A DNA stretch of 64,000 bases from Phenylobacterium sp. Its GTDB lineage: Bacteria > Pseudomonadota > Alphaproteobacteria > Caulobacterales > Caulobacteraceae. Both the position numbers and the translations under genes were made by a program. Positions 9,641-18,493 of this stretch are shown here, in pieces. Below the pieces are notes generated by a model. That model was not told where the DNA came from. It did not search any database and was given only the letters and a program-made list of their open reading frames with translations. The first letter of the stretch is position 1; the number at the start of each line of letters is the position of its first letter. The DNA lies in the NCBI RefSeq assembly GCF_004299445.1, contig NZ_SCTC01000068.1, positions 1 through 64,000 of the forward strand, given 5' to 3'.

Positions 9641-10795
9641 TCAGCCGGCCGCGATCTGCAGAATCTCGACGATATCGGCGGGCCCCGAGATCGGCCGGGC
9701 GCTGTTGCGGACGCCGCCGTCGTGCATCGTGTGTTCGGCGATGGCCTGGAAGGCCTGCGGCAGCACGCCGACGGCTTTCAGCGTCGTCGGCAGGCCCAGG
9801 CCGCTCACCAGCCCGCGAACGCCCTCCGCGGCCGTCCGAGCGCCCAGGGCGTCGGCGATCAGGCGCTGCTGAGCGCCCGCCGCTTCGCCGGTCCACTCCA
9901 GCACCGCCGGCAGGATCACGCACGAGGTGACCCCGTGCGGCACGCCATAGCTGCCCCCCAGGGTGTGGCCGATGGCGTGGCTGGGGCCCATGCCGCGGCC
10001 CGAGCCGACGCCGCTGATCGCCAGCCACATCCCGAACTGGCATTGAAGCCGCGCTTCCAGGTCAGTCGGGTGGGCCTGGGTGGCGTTCAGTCCCGCCGCC
10101 AGCCGCTTCAGCCCATCGAGGGCCAGCGCGTCGGCATAGGGCGCTCGCACGGGGTGGCAGAGCTGCTCCACCGCATGATCCACCGCCTTCATGCCGGTGG
10201 AGCCCCACAGCTGCGCAGGGGTCGACAGCGTCATCGCCGGGTCGAGCACCACGGCCCGCGGCGCGAGCATCGGGTGAGTGTAGCCCTCCTTCACGCGCCG
10301 GGCGGCGTCGCTGACGCCGGCGAAGGGGGTGAACTCGGCGGCCGAGAGCGTCGTCGGCACGGCGATCATCCGGATACCCGCGGCCAGCTTGGTGACGTCC
10401 ACCCGGTCCGGGCCGCGGCCGGCTCGGTAGGCGTCGAGTTCGTCCACTCGGGTCAGGCCGGCCCACAGCGCCAGCTGCATCACCTTCGCCGCATCGATCA
10501 CCGAGCCGCCGCCCAGGGCCACGATCAGGTCCGCCTCGGCCGCACGCGCGGCGTCGACGCCGCCGATCACCCCTTCGCGCGGCGAGTGCGCGCCGATGTC
10601 GGAGAAGACGCCGACGCACAGGTCGCCAAGCGCGGCGGCGAATGCGGCCGCGAGGCCGTCGGCCAGCGACCGCGTCGTGGTCAGCAGCAGGCGCGAACAG
10701 CCCCACCCCCTCGCCAGTTCGGCAACCACCTCGGCGGCCGGGCGCCCGTAGACGATCTGGTCCTGCTTCGGGAAGCGGTGCGTTCCGGTGAGCAT
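9641..10795 (-). CDS. iron-containing alcohol dehydrogenase / maleylacetate reductase-like
   Basis: A 384-residue group III (iron-type) dehydrogenase. The NAD(P) motif GGGSVIDAAK is near residue 97, and the metal-binding histidines are in KAVDHAVEQ and SHAIGHTLGG with a following VPHG. A GAGGA ribosome site is seven bases from the ATG. The neighbouring alpha/beta hydrolase resembles lactonases of aromatic degradation, so a maleylacetate reductase is possible, but the closer match could equally be a generic alcohol or lactaldehyde dehydrogenase. The rest of such a pathway is not in this window. Confidence 0.88.
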   Translation of the reverse strand: MLTGTHRFPKQDQIVYGRPAAEVVAELARGWGCSRLLLTTTRSLADGLAAAFAAALGDLCVGVFSDIGAHSPREGVIGGVDAARAAEADLIVALGGGSVIDAAKVMQLALWAGLTRVDELDAYRAGRGPDRVDVTKLAAGIRMIAVPTTLSAAEFTPFAGVSDAARRVKEGYTHPMLAPRAVVLDPAMTLSTPAQLWGSTGMKAVDHAVEQLCHPVRAPYADALALDGLKRLAAGLNATQAHPTDLEARLQCQFGMWLAISGVGSGRGMGPSHAIGHTLGGSYGVPHGVTSCVILPAVLEWTGEAAGAQQRLIADALGARTAAEGVRGLVSGLGLPTTLKAVGVLPQAFQAIAEHTMHDGGVRNSARPISGPADIVEILQIAAG

Positions 10796-10830
10796 CTGCG
10801 TTCCTCTTCAAACGGTGCTAAGCACGCCCG

Positions 10831-13140
10831 ATGGCCCGATCCAAGATGCCCAAGTCCACGCGCTTCGCCAAAGGCGTGCCCGACCGCGAGACCCTCCTGA
10901 AGTTCATCCGCGAGAGCGGCGAGACCGACAAGGGGGCGATCGCGCGCGCTTTCGGGCTGAAGGGCGAGGATCGCCGCGCGCTGCGCGCCACGCTGCAGGC
11001 GCTGGAGGCCGACGGCACGCTGGGCAAGCGCGGCCGCAAGGGCTTCGCCGAGGCCGGCGCCCTACCCGAGGTGGGCGTGGCCGACGTGGTCGAGCGCACG
11101 GCCGACGGCGACCTGATGGTCCGCCTCACCCGCGGCGAGGATGCGCCCCTGGTTCCGCTGGCCCCCGGCGGCGACATCAAGGCCGGCGCGCCGGGCATGG
11201 GCGACCGGCTGCTGGTGCGGTTCGTGAAGCTGGAGAGCGGCGAGACCGAGGCCAAGCTCATCAAGCGCCTGGGCCAGAGCGCACACCGCATCCTGGGCGT
11301 CGTGCGCAAGGCGCGTCGCGAGGTTCGGGTCGAGCCGGTGGACCGCCGCTCGAAGGACACGCTGCTGCTGCCTCAGGGCGAGGACGTCCGCGACGGCGAC
11401 CTGGTGATCGCCCAGGTCGAACCGCACGGTCCGCGCTATGGGCCCAAGCAGGGCAAGCTGCTGGAGGTGGTCGGCCGCGAGGACGAGCCCCGCGCCTTCT
11501 CGATCATCGCCATTCACGCCCACGGCATCCCCACCGGCTTCTCCGAGGCCGCCGAAGCCGAGGCCGAGGCCGCTCAGCCGCCGACGCTGGCCGGTCGCGA
11601 GGACCTGCGGGACATCCCGCTGATCACCATCGACCCGGTGGACGCCCGCGACCACGACGACGCGGTCTACGCCCAGCCCGACGACGACCCGAAGAACCCC
11701 GGCGGCTGGGTCTGCTGGGTCGCCATCGCCGATGTGGCCGCCTACGTCCGCCCCGGCACCGAGCTGGACCGCATCGCCCGCGACAAGGGCAACAGCGTCT
11801 ACTTCCCCGACCGCGTCGAGCCGATGCTGCCTGAGCGGTTGTCGAACGGCCTGTGCTCGCTGCGCGAGGGCGAGAACCGCGCCACCCTGGCGGTGCGGAT
11901 GGTGTTCGGCGCCGACGGCCGCAAGCGCAGCCACCGGTTCGTCCGCGGCCTGATGCGCTCGGCCGCCAAGCTCAGCTACGAGCAGGCCCAGGCCGCCATC
12001 GACGGCGAGCCCGACGACAAGACCGGCCCGCTGATGGACACGGTGCTGAAGCCGCTATGGGCCGCCTATGCCTGCCTTAAGAAGGGCCGCGACGCGCGGT
12101 CCCCGCTGGCCATCGAGAGCGCCGAGCGGAAGATCGCCATCAATCGCGAGGGCGAGATCGCCGCGATCACCCCGCGCGCCAGCCTGGACGCCATGAAGCT
12201 CATCGAGGAGTTCATGATCCAGGCCAACGTCTGCGCCGCCGAGGCGCTGGAGGCCAAGAAGACCCCGCTGATCTACCGGATCCACGACGAGCCCAGCCCC
12301 GAGAAGGTTCAGAACCTGGCCGACTTCCTGGCCACGCTGGAACTGCCCTGGACCAAGGGCGAGACGACACGCACCGAACGCTTCAACCGGCTTTTGGACG
12401 AGACCCGCGACGGGCCGCACGCCGACATCGTCAACGAGGTGGTCCTGCGCACCCAGATGCAGGCGGTCTATTCCACCGAGAACATCGGCCACTTCGGCCT
12501 GAATTTGGGCAAGTACGCGCACTTCACCTCGCCGATTCGCCGCTATGCCGACCTCATCGTCCACCGGGCGCTGGTCACGACGCTGGGGCTGGGCGGCGAC
12601 GGGCTGTCGGACTTCGACATCCGCGAGATGAAGAACACCGCCGAGATCATCACCTTCGCCGAGCGCCGGGCGATGGCCGCCGAGCGCGACGCGATGGACC
12701 GCTATGTCGCGGCCTTCCTGTCGGACCGCGTGGGCGCCGAGTTCACGGGCAAGATCACCGGCGTCACGCGCTTCGGCCTGTTCGTGCGGCTGGCCGAGAC
12801 CGGGGCCGACGGGCTGGTGCCGGTGTCGCGGCTGGGCGGCGAGTTCTTCGTGCACGACGACCGCAGCCACGCGCTGGTCGGCGAGCGGACCGGCGCGCGC
12901 TGGCCGCTGGGAATGATGGTGGACGTGCGCCTGGTCGAGGCCACGCCCCTCACGGGCGGACTGCTGTTCGAGATGCTGAGCGAGCCGGCGCCGGCCGACG
13001 CCTCGATGCCGCGCCCGCGCCTGGGTGTTCGTGGCCGCGGCGACAGGGGCCCCAAACGGGGGCCGCCCAAACCCGCCAACGGCCGCCCGCCGGGCATCCG
13101 CACCGGCCGCAAGAAGAAGATGGGCGGCAAGCGGCGCTAG
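10831..13140 (+). CDS. rnr: ribonuclease R
   Basis: A 3'-5' exoribonuclease (769 residues) that digests structured RNA and takes part in RNA quality control. An N-terminal winged-helix region is followed by cold-shock domains, the RNB catalytic domain with DARDHDD at residues 271-277 (metal-binding aspartates), an S1 domain near residue 640, and a strongly basic glycine/proline/lysine tail. Length fits RNase R rather than RNase II. Its ATG lies 36 bp from the divergent dehydrogenase start, so both promoters must overlap in that short gap. Confidence 0.96.
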   Translation: MARSKMPKSTRFAKGVPDRETLLKFIRESGETDKGAIARAFGLKGEDRRALRATLQALEADGTLGKRGRKGFAEAGALPEVGVADVVERTADGDLMVRLTRGEDAPLVPLAPGGDIKAGAPGMGDRLLVRFVKLESGETEAKLIKRLGQSAHRILGVVRKARREVRVEPVDRRSKDTLLLPQGEDVRDGDLVIAQVEPHGPRYGPKQGKLLEVVGREDEPRAFSIIAIHAHGIPTGFSEAAEAEAEAAQPPTLAGREDLRDIPLITIDPVDARDHDDAVYAQPDDDPKNPGGWVCWVAIADVAAYVRPGTELDRIARDKGNSVYFPDRVEPMLPERLSNGLCSLREGENRATLAVRMVFGADGRKRSHRFVRGLMRSAAKLSYEQAQAAIDGEPDDKTGPLMDTVLKPLWAAYACLKKGRDARSPLAIESAERKIAINREGEIAAITPRASLDAMKLIEEFMIQANVCAAEALEAKKTPLIYRIHDEPSPEKVQNLADFLATLELPWTKGETTRTERFNRLLDETRDGPHADIVNEVVLRTQMQAVYSTENIGHFGLNLGKYAHFTSPIRRYADLIVHRALVTTLGLGGDGLSDFDIREMKNTAEIITFAERRAMAAERDAMDRYVAAFLSDRVGAEFTGKITGVTRFGLFVRLAETGADGLVPVSRLGGEFFVHDDRSHALVGERTGARWPLGMMVDVRLVEATPLTGGLLFEMLSEPAPADASMPRPRLGVRGRGDRGPKRGPPKPANGRPPGIRTGRKKKMGGKRR

Positions 13141-13234
13141 AGCCTGGCGGCGCACACTTGGGCGGGATGCGTTGCAGCGGCCTTCCGCCACGGCGCCCTT
13201 TCCAGCCCCGCTCGGGCGGTCATACACTTGTTTC

Positions 13235-13972
13235 ATGGCCAGCGAAGACGCCCCCCAGGGAAGCAATCCAGGACCCGCAAGCGTCCCCCACAAGCCGGAA
13301 GGTCCGCCCCGCATCCCCGGACAGCGGGCCGTGCGGCCCAAGAACGCCGCGACGGTGATGATCATCCGGCGCGATGCGAAGAAGCCCCGCGTGCTGATGG
13401 GTAAGCGCCACGGCGGCCACAGCTTCATGCCCGACCGCTGGGTGTTTCCGGGCGGGCGGATCGACCGGGCCGACTACCGCGCCCCCTTCGCCACCGACCT
13501 GCGCGCCGACGTCGGCGGCCTGTTCGACCGCTACCTGCCCGCCGGCCGCGGCCGGGCGCTGGCGCTGGCCGCCGTTCGGGAGACCTGGGAGGAAGCGGGC
13601 CTGCTGCTCGCCCAGCCGGGCCAGGCCAAGGCAAGCGGGCCCTGGAAGGACTTCGTGGAACAGGGTTTCCTGGCCGACCTCGACGCCATGGACGTGATCG
13701 CCCGGGCCATCACCCCGCCCGCCGTCGGCAAGCGCTTCGACACCTGGTTCCTGACCGCCGACGCCGAGCGGCTGACCAGCCTGGAGCGCCAGCCCGACTG
13801 CGGCGAGCTGGAGGAGATCGACTGGGTCGACTTCGACGACGCCATGAGCCTGCCCCTGCCCGCCGTCACGCGGATGATGATCAAGGAAGCGGTCGAGCGC
13901 GTGAAGGACCCCAGCCGCCCGAAGCTCTTCCTGCGCTACAAGGACAAGGGGATGCGGCCGGTCAGCCTATAA
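13235..13972 (+). CDS. Nudix hydrolase with an interrupted Nudix box
   Basis: A 245-residue pyrophosphohydrolase. The Nudix box is split: FPGGRID near residue 70 is separated from the catalytic helix RETWEEAGLLL by an insertion of nearly 30 residues. Such insertions are known in the NUDT7/NUDT19-like group, some of which cleave CoA esters. The N-terminal 40 residues are proline-rich and low in structure. The ATG at 13235 is taken as start because the upstream open frame lies inside rnr; there is no ribosome site, but TACACT lies six bases before it (possible leaderless transcript). Substrate unknown. Confidence 0.85.
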   Translation: MASEDAPQGSNPGPASVPHKPEGPPRIPGQRAVRPKNAATVMIIRRDAKKPRVLMGKRHGGHSFMPDRWVFPGGRIDRADYRAPFATDLRADVGGLFDRYLPAGRGRALALAAVRETWEEAGLLLAQPGQAKASGPWKDFVEQGFLADLDAMDVIARAITPPAVGKRFDTWFLTADAERLTSLERQPDCGELEEIDWVDFDDAMSLPLPAVTRMMIKEAVERVKDPSRPKLFLRYKDKGMRPVSL

Positions 13973-14073
13973 GTTCGCGGCGCCATTGACTTCGCGCTGC
14001 GGATTCGTATTTTCCGCGCCTCCTAACACCCGCCGGCGGTGCGTACCCGTTTGGCCCCGCAAGGATTCGAGCC

Positions 14074-14241
14074 ATGGCGAAGCCCGCCTCCATCAAGATC
14101 CGCCTCAACTCGACGGCCGACACCGGCTTCTTCTACGTCGCGAAGAAGAACGCCCGTACGAAGACCGACAAGATGGTGCTGAAGAAGTACGACCCGGTCG
14201 TGCGCAAGCACGTCGAGTTCAAGGAAGGCAAGATCAAGTAG
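14074..14241 (+). CDS. rpmG: 50S ribosomal protein L33
   Basis: A 55-residue basic protein beginning [13 protein letters not shown] and ending FKEGKIK, which matches the alphaproteobacterial L33 type without the zinc-binding cysteines. AAGGA lies about nine bases before the ATG. It is followed 29 bp later by a strong intrinsic terminator, so it ends its transcription unit. In Caulobacter relatives rpmG also lies close to pleD and divK. Confidence 0.95.
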   Translation: MAKPASIKIRLNSTADTGFFYVAKKNARTKTDKMVLKKYDPVVRKHVEFKEGKIK

Positions 14242-14270
14242 ATCTTCCAACCTATGGAATTCATGGAAAA

Positions 14271-14296
14271 CGCCCGGCTCACCGCCGGGCGTTTTT
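14271..14296 (+). terminator. intrinsic terminator after rpmG
   Basis: CGCCCGGC and GCCGGGCG form a perfect 8-bp stem with a five-base loop, followed by TTTTT and preceded by AAAA. This is a textbook terminator, and the A-run on the other side lets it also serve the convergent membrane protein gene. Confidence 0.95.
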
Positions 14297-14303
14297 CGTT
14301 GGG

Positions 14304-14675
14304 TCAGGCCGGCTTGGGCTTGGGCGCGAGCATCACCATGACCAGCCCGGCGGTGGACGCGACCAGCAGAGCCCCGAGGATCATCACCAGCTGGAGCTCG
14401 TTCTCGTGCCAGTCCCCCTTAGCCCGGCTCAGTAGGGTCACGTGGGTGAGGAACGCCGAGGCGTAGAGGCCGATCGCGAAGGCCCATCCGACCGGCAGCA
14501 GGCGCGTGTTCTGTTTGCGCAGGGCGGCGATGCCGCAGCCCAGGATCAACAGCCCGGCGACCACGTCGATCCCCCAGGTCATCCAGCGTTCGGTGTTGTC
14601 GTAGTTGCGCACGACCTGCGCGACGGCCACGCCCGCGCCCACAAGAATGGCGAGCCAGGACGACAATCTGAGCAT
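14304..14675 (-). CDS. four-helix membrane protein of unknown function
   Basis: A 123-residue inner-membrane protein with four hydrophobic segments (about residues 5-22, 35-52, 62-82 and 95-117). GGGGGAGG five bases before the ATG at 14675 makes this start more likely than a TTG 15 bases upstream. I do not recognise the family. It shares the rpmG terminator in convergent orientation. Confidence 0.75.
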   Translation of the reverse strand: MLRLSSWLAILVGAGVAVAQVVRNYDNTERWMTWGIDVVAGLLILGCGIAALRKQNTRLLPVGWAFAIGLYASAFLTHVTLLSRAKGDWHENELQLVMILGALLVASTAGLVMVMLAPKPKPA

Positions 14676-14731
14676 ATTCACCTCCCCCAAGGCGTCTGAA
14701 CAGGTGTCGAGGGTGCGCTCGCCGGGGCCAT

Positions 14732-15060
14732 TTGGCTAGTCATGCCCGCGGCTTGACGCTGGTACGACCCCGCTGGATGCCTTCAGGGTCGTCGATCCGA
14801 AAGCACCTGCAGTCCGGGCGCCGCTGCTTCGCCGACCTGATGTCGCCGACCCGCTATCTGGACCGCGTGCAGCGCTTCATGGCCGCGCCCACCCTGGTGA
14901 ACGGCGTGCGGGTGCAGGTGACCGAGATCGTGAGCGAGCCCAGCGACCTGTGGCTCATGCATCCCGCGGCCCTGCACACGCTCGCGCCAAATGTGCTGGA
15001 GACGCCGCGGCTGGTGCTGGAGCAGTTCATCTATCCGAGTAGCGAGGTCTCGGCGGCTAG
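14732..15060 (+). pseudogene. remnant of a phytanoyl-CoA dioxygenase (PhyH) family gene
   Basis: The reading frame encodes a stretch that resembles the C-terminal part of PhyH-family 2-oxoglutarate oxygenases: a DLWLMHPAALHTLAPN segment (the distal metal-binding histidine region) followed by PRLVLEQFIYPS. The N-terminal two thirds, including the HxD motif, are missing, no credible start or ribosome site is present, and the frame runs on into the 3' end of pleD on the opposite strand. I read this as a decayed gene fragment. A short functional protein cannot be excluded. Confidence 0.5.
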
Positions 15061-16421
15061 GCCGCCCTGGCGATCACCCGGTTGCGGCCGCGGGACTTGG
15101 CCTCGTAGACCGCCTCGTCGGCGCGCTTGACGATGGCCTGGGGCGTGTCGCCTTCGCCGCAGCTGGAGGCGACCCCGATGGAGATGGTGACCGACAGCAG
15201 TTCCTCGCCGCCCATCACGCGGAACGGAGCGCCGGCCACGTGCAGGCGGATGCGCTCGGCGATGCGGCGGGCGTCTTCCAGGTCGGTGTCGGGCATCACC
15301 ACCACGAACTCCTCGCCGCCGTGGCGGACGGGCAGATCGATGGCGCGCACATTGGAGGCCAGGCGCACGGCGAACTCGGACAGCACCTCGTCGCCCACGT
15401 CGTGGCCGAAGCTGTCGTTGACCTTCTTGAAGTGGTCGATGTCGATGACCAGCACCGACACGGGCTCGCCGCCCTGGGCCGCGCGGCGCATCAGGGCCTC
15501 CAGCTGGCCGGCCATGTAGCGGCGGTTGTGCAGGCCGGTGAGCTGGTCGGTGACCGCCAGCTCCAGCGAATGGTCGAGGTTGGAGCGCAGGTAATCGGTG
15601 TAGCGCTTGCGGCGGATCTGGGTGCGCACGCGCGCCGCCAGCTCGCCGGGATCGATCGGGCGGGCCAGGATGTCGTTGATGCCGATCTCGAGGGCCTTCA
15701 CGGCCTTCTGACGCTCGTCCAGGTCGGCGACGCCCAGGATCGGCAGGCTGCGGGTGGCCTCGTCCGACCGCAGTTGCGCGGCGAAGCGCAGGCCGTCGAA
15801 CGACTTGGCGTTGAGGTTGCAGATCACCAGGTCGACCGGACCCCGGGCGGTCAGCACGGCCTTGTAGGCTTCGCTCTCGACCACCGGGCGATGCTCGATG
15901 GACAGCTCGGCCGCCACGCGCTCAGCCTGGCGCAGATTGTCGTCGACGATGAGGATGCGGCCGCCCGAGCCGCCCAGGCGGGAGGCGGCGCCGGCGATCA
16001 CGCCCATGCGGCGGCCCGAGGCCTCGCGGTCGCGCAGTTCGTCGATGACGGCCTTCAGGCGCGTCAGGCTGCGCACCCGGGCGAACAGCATCACGTCGTC
16101 GATGGGCTTGGTCAGGAAGTCGTCGGCGCCCGCTTCCAGGCCGGCGACCCGATCGGCGCGGCCGTCCAGCGCGGTCACCAGCACCACAGGCACGTGGCGG
16201 GTCAGCGGATCGTCCTTGAGCCGGCGGCAGACGTCGAAGCCGTCCATGCCGGGCATCATCACGTCGAGCAGCACGATGTCGGGCAGTTCGGAGGCCGCCA
16301 CCGCCAGCGCCGTCGGGCCGTCGTTGGCCGTCAGCACCTCATAGTACTCGGCTGTCAGCTTGGCCTCGAGCAGGCGCACGTTCGATTCGATGTCATCGAC
16401 GACGAGGATGCGCGCGGACAT
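15057..16421 (-). CDS. pleD: response regulator and diguanylate cyclase PleD
   Basis: PleD (454 residues) makes cyclic di-GMP at the stalked pole when phosphorylated by DivJ. The first receiver domain has the phospho-acceptor Asp53 in LLDVMMP. The second receiver (from about residue 155) is degenerate, with VICNLNAKS in place of the phospho-site, and acts as a dimerisation adaptor. The GGDEF domain carries the active-site GGEEF at 368-372 and an intact inhibitory I-site R359-x-x-D362. These positions equal those of Caulobacter crescentus PleD. It starts one base after the divK stop, so divK-pleD form an operon. Confidence 0.98.
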   Translation of the reverse strand: MSARILVVDDIESNVRLLEAKLTAEYYEVLTANDGPTALAVAASELPDIVLLDVMMPGMDGFDVCRRLKDDPLTRHVPVVLVTALDGRADRVAGLEAGADDFLTKPIDDVMLFARVRSLTRLKAVIDELRDREASGRRMGVIAGAASRLGGSGGRILIVDDNLRQAERVAAELSIEHRPVVESEAYKAVLTARGPVDLVICNLNAKSFDGLRFAAQLRSDEATRSLPILGVADLDERQKAVKALEIGINDILARPIDPGELAARVRTQIRRKRYTDYLRSNLDHSLELAVTDQLTGLHNRRYMAGQLEALMRRAAQGGEPVSVLVIDIDHFKKVNDSFGHDVGDEVLSEFAVRLASNVRAIDLPVRHGGEEFVVVMPDTDLEDARRIAERIRLHVAGAPFRVMGGEELLSVTISIGVASSCGEGDTPQAIVKRADEAVYEAKSRGRNRVIARAA

Positions 16422-16422
16422 G

Positions 16423-16788
16423 CTAGTTCAGCAGCCGGCGGATGGTTTCGAGAAAGTGGGTCACCGAGATGGGCTTGGAGATATAGGCCTCGCAGCCGCC
16501 CTCACGGATCCGCTCCTCGTCGCCCTTCATGGCGAAGGCGGTCACGGCGACAACCGGGATGTGAGCCAGATCGTCGTCTTCCTTCAGCCACTTGGTGACC
16601 TCGAGCCCCGAGATCTCCGGCAGCTGGATGTCCATGAGGATCAGGTCGGGCCTGTGCTCGCGCGCAAGCGACAGCGCCGCAAGACCCTCACGGGTCTCGA
16701 GGGTCTCGTACCCCTGGGCTTCGAGCAGATCATGAAACAGCTTCATGTTCAGCTCGTTATCCTCGACGATGAGGACCTTCTTGGCCAT
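16423..16788 (-). CDS. divK: cell-fate response regulator DivK
   Basis: A single-domain response regulator (121 residues) phosphorylated by DivJ and dephosphorylated by PleC, which signals through DivL to the CckA-CtrA pathway. Asp53 in [10 protein letters not shown] is the phospho-acceptor; EDN at the N-terminus binds Mg2+, and T/K switch residues ([14 protein letters not shown]) are intact. The sequence is nearly identical to the Caulobacter protein through the core. The start is the [12 protein letters not shown] methionine; the open frame upstream has no family homology. It shares a 107-bp divergent region with a HAD-like gene. Confidence 0.98.
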   Translation of the reverse strand: MAKKVLIVEDNELNMKLFHDLLEAQGYETLETREGLAALSLAREHRPDLILMDIQLPEISGLEVTKWLKEDDDLAHIPVVAVTAFAMKGDEERIREGGCEAYISKPISVTHFLETIRRLLN

Positions 16789-16895
16789 TGAGGACCTGAC
16801 GCTGCTTGGAACGCGGCCGCAATAGGCCCGCCCCACCCTGGCGTGCTTATCGGCCCCAACATCCTTAAACTTCGTTATCCCGACCTGGATCAACC

Positions 16896-17552
16896 GTGAC
16901 CGATCGTCCTGACATCGCCGCTCCTCGCCTCGAGGCCCTGGGCCTGTCGACCGCGCGGCCCCTCGTGCTGATCGATGTGGACGAGGTCCTTGGCCTGTTC
17001 ATGCAGGGGTTCGGCGACTACCTCGCCGATCAGGGCCTCGAGATGCGGATCGAGCGGTTTGCGCTGTTCCAGAACATCTACCGCCCCGGCGAGACCCAGC
17101 ATCTCGATATCGCCGAGGGCAAACGGCACTTCGACGCCTTCTTCAGCGGCCACTGCCACCTGATGGAGCCGGCGCCCGGCGCGATCGACGCTCTGAACCG
17201 GTTGGGCAGGTCGGCCGAGATCCTGATCCTGTCCAACGCGCCGGCCGACGCCGAGCGGCTGCGCACCGATTGGCTGCGCAAGCACGGGATGGAACATCCG
17301 CTGATCCTGAACTCGGGGCCGAAGGGTCCGATCGCCTCGGCGCTGATCGGCCAGACGCCGCACCGGACCGCCTTCGTGGACGACCTGCTGCCCAACCTGG
17401 ACTCCGTGGCCGATCACTCCCCGCCGACCGCCACCTTCCAGCACGTCGCCGACCTGCGCCTGCGTCCCTATGCGCCGGCATCCGACCGCCATCCGCGCAT
17501 CGACGACTGGGCGGAGCTGGGCGAGGCGATCGAGGCGGCCATCCGGGGCTGA
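16896..17552 (+). CDS. HAD-superfamily hydrolase-like protein
   Basis: A 218-residue protein with recognisable HAD motifs: LIDVDEVLG (motif I, Asp-x-Asp), ILSNAP (motif II serine), a lysine in SGPKGP (motif III) and FVDDLLPN (motif IV acidic pair). It probably removes phosphate from a small substrate; which one is unknown. The start is a GTG with only a weak ribosome site. It is divergent from divK and followed by a sugar kinase 44 bp downstream, possibly in one transcript. Confidence 0.78.
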   Translation: MTDRPDIAAPRLEALGLSTARPLVLIDVDEVLGLFMQGFGDYLADQGLEMRIERFALFQNIYRPGETQHLDIAEGKRHFDAFFSGHCHLMEPAPGAIDALNRLGRSAEILILSNAPADAERLRTDWLRKHGMEHPLILNSGPKGPIASALIGQTPHRTAFVDDLLPNLDSVADHSPPTATFQHVADLRLRPYAPASDRHPRIDDWAELGEAIEAAIRG

Positions 17553-17596
17553 CGTCGGCGATCCACGAACCGGAACAAATCAGGTATCAAAGCCGC

Positions 17597-18493
17597 ATGA
17601 TCCGGATCGGCGTGGACTTCGGCGGCACCAAGATCGAGGCGGCGGCGCTGGACGCCCAGGGCCTCATACGGGCCCGCGTCCGTCGCCCCACGCCCACGGC
17701 TTATGACGACCGGCTGGAGGCCGTCCGTGACATCGTGGCCGAGGTGGAACGCCAGGCCGGCGCATCGGTCGACCGGGTCGGCGTCGGCGGGCCGGGGTCG
17801 CCCTCCCCGGTCGCCGGGCCCATGCGCAATTCCAATTCGACGATCCTGAACGGCCGCCCCTTCCCCGCCGATCTGGCCCGCGTCCTGGGCCGACAGGTGC
17901 GCTACGCCAACGACGCCAACTGCCTGGCGCTGTCGGAGGCTGTAGATGGCGCGGGGGCGGGCCACGGCGTGGTGTTCGCGGTGATCCTGGGCACCGGCTG
18001 CGGCGCAGGCTTCACGGTCGACCGTCGACTGGTCGAGGGCCGCAACGGCGTCGCCGGCGAGTGGGGACACATGCCGCTGCCGAACTGGCGGCCCGGCGAG
18101 CCTCTCCTCACCTGCTGGTGCGGCCGCGAGAACTGCATGGAGCTGTTCGTCAGCGGCACCGGCTTCGCGCGCGACTCCGGCCGCTCCGGCGAGGACACCA
18201 TCGCGGCCGCCCGCGCCGGCGAGGCCTGGGGCCGCGAAGCGCTGGACCGCTACATCGATCGGCTGGCTCGCGGCCTGGGCGTGGTGGTCAACCTGATCGA
18301 TCCCGACATCATCGTCCTGGGCGGCGGGATGTCGAACGTGGACGAGCTGTACGACGCCCTGCCTGCGGCGCTGGAGCCGCACGTCTTCTCGGATGTCTTC
18401 TCCACGCCGGTCGTGAAGGCGGCGCACGGCGACAGTTCGGGCGTTCGTGGCGCAGCCTGGCTGTGGCCGCCGCCCGGGGCCGAGGGCGGATGA
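17597..18493 (+). CDS. ROK-family sugar kinase
   Basis: A 298-residue ROK-family kinase, of the fructokinase / N-acetylglucosamine kinase type, which phosphorylates a hexose with ATP. The phosphate-binding DFGGTK is at residues 7-12, ANDANC carries the catalytic Asp, LGTGCGAGF binds phosphate, and GEWGHMP leads to the zinc-binding CWCGRENCMELF cluster. The ATG at 17597 begins the ROK core directly. Its stop overlaps the dinB start (ATGA). Specific sugar not resolvable. Confidence 0.9.
   Translation: MIRIGVDFGGTKIEAAALDAQGLIRARVRRPTPTAYDDRLEAVRDIVAEVERQAGASVDRVGVGGPGSPSPVAGPMRNSNSTILNGRPFPADLARVLGRQVRYANDANCLALSEAVDGAGAGHGVVFAVILGTGCGAGFTVDRRLVEGRNGVAGEWGHMPLPNWRPGEPLLTCWCGRENCMELFVSGTGFARDSGRSGEDTIAAARAGEAWGREALDRYIDRLARGLGVVVNLIDPDIIVLGGGMSNVDELYDALPAALEPHVFSDVFSTPVVKAAHGDSSGVRGAAWLWPPPGAEGG

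Noticed and set aside
14991-16598. A 535-codon open frame on the plus strand opposite pleD and divK
   Set aside because: It lies entirely over well-conserved genes on the other strand and its protein is rich in His, Gln and Gly, typical of antisense shadows.
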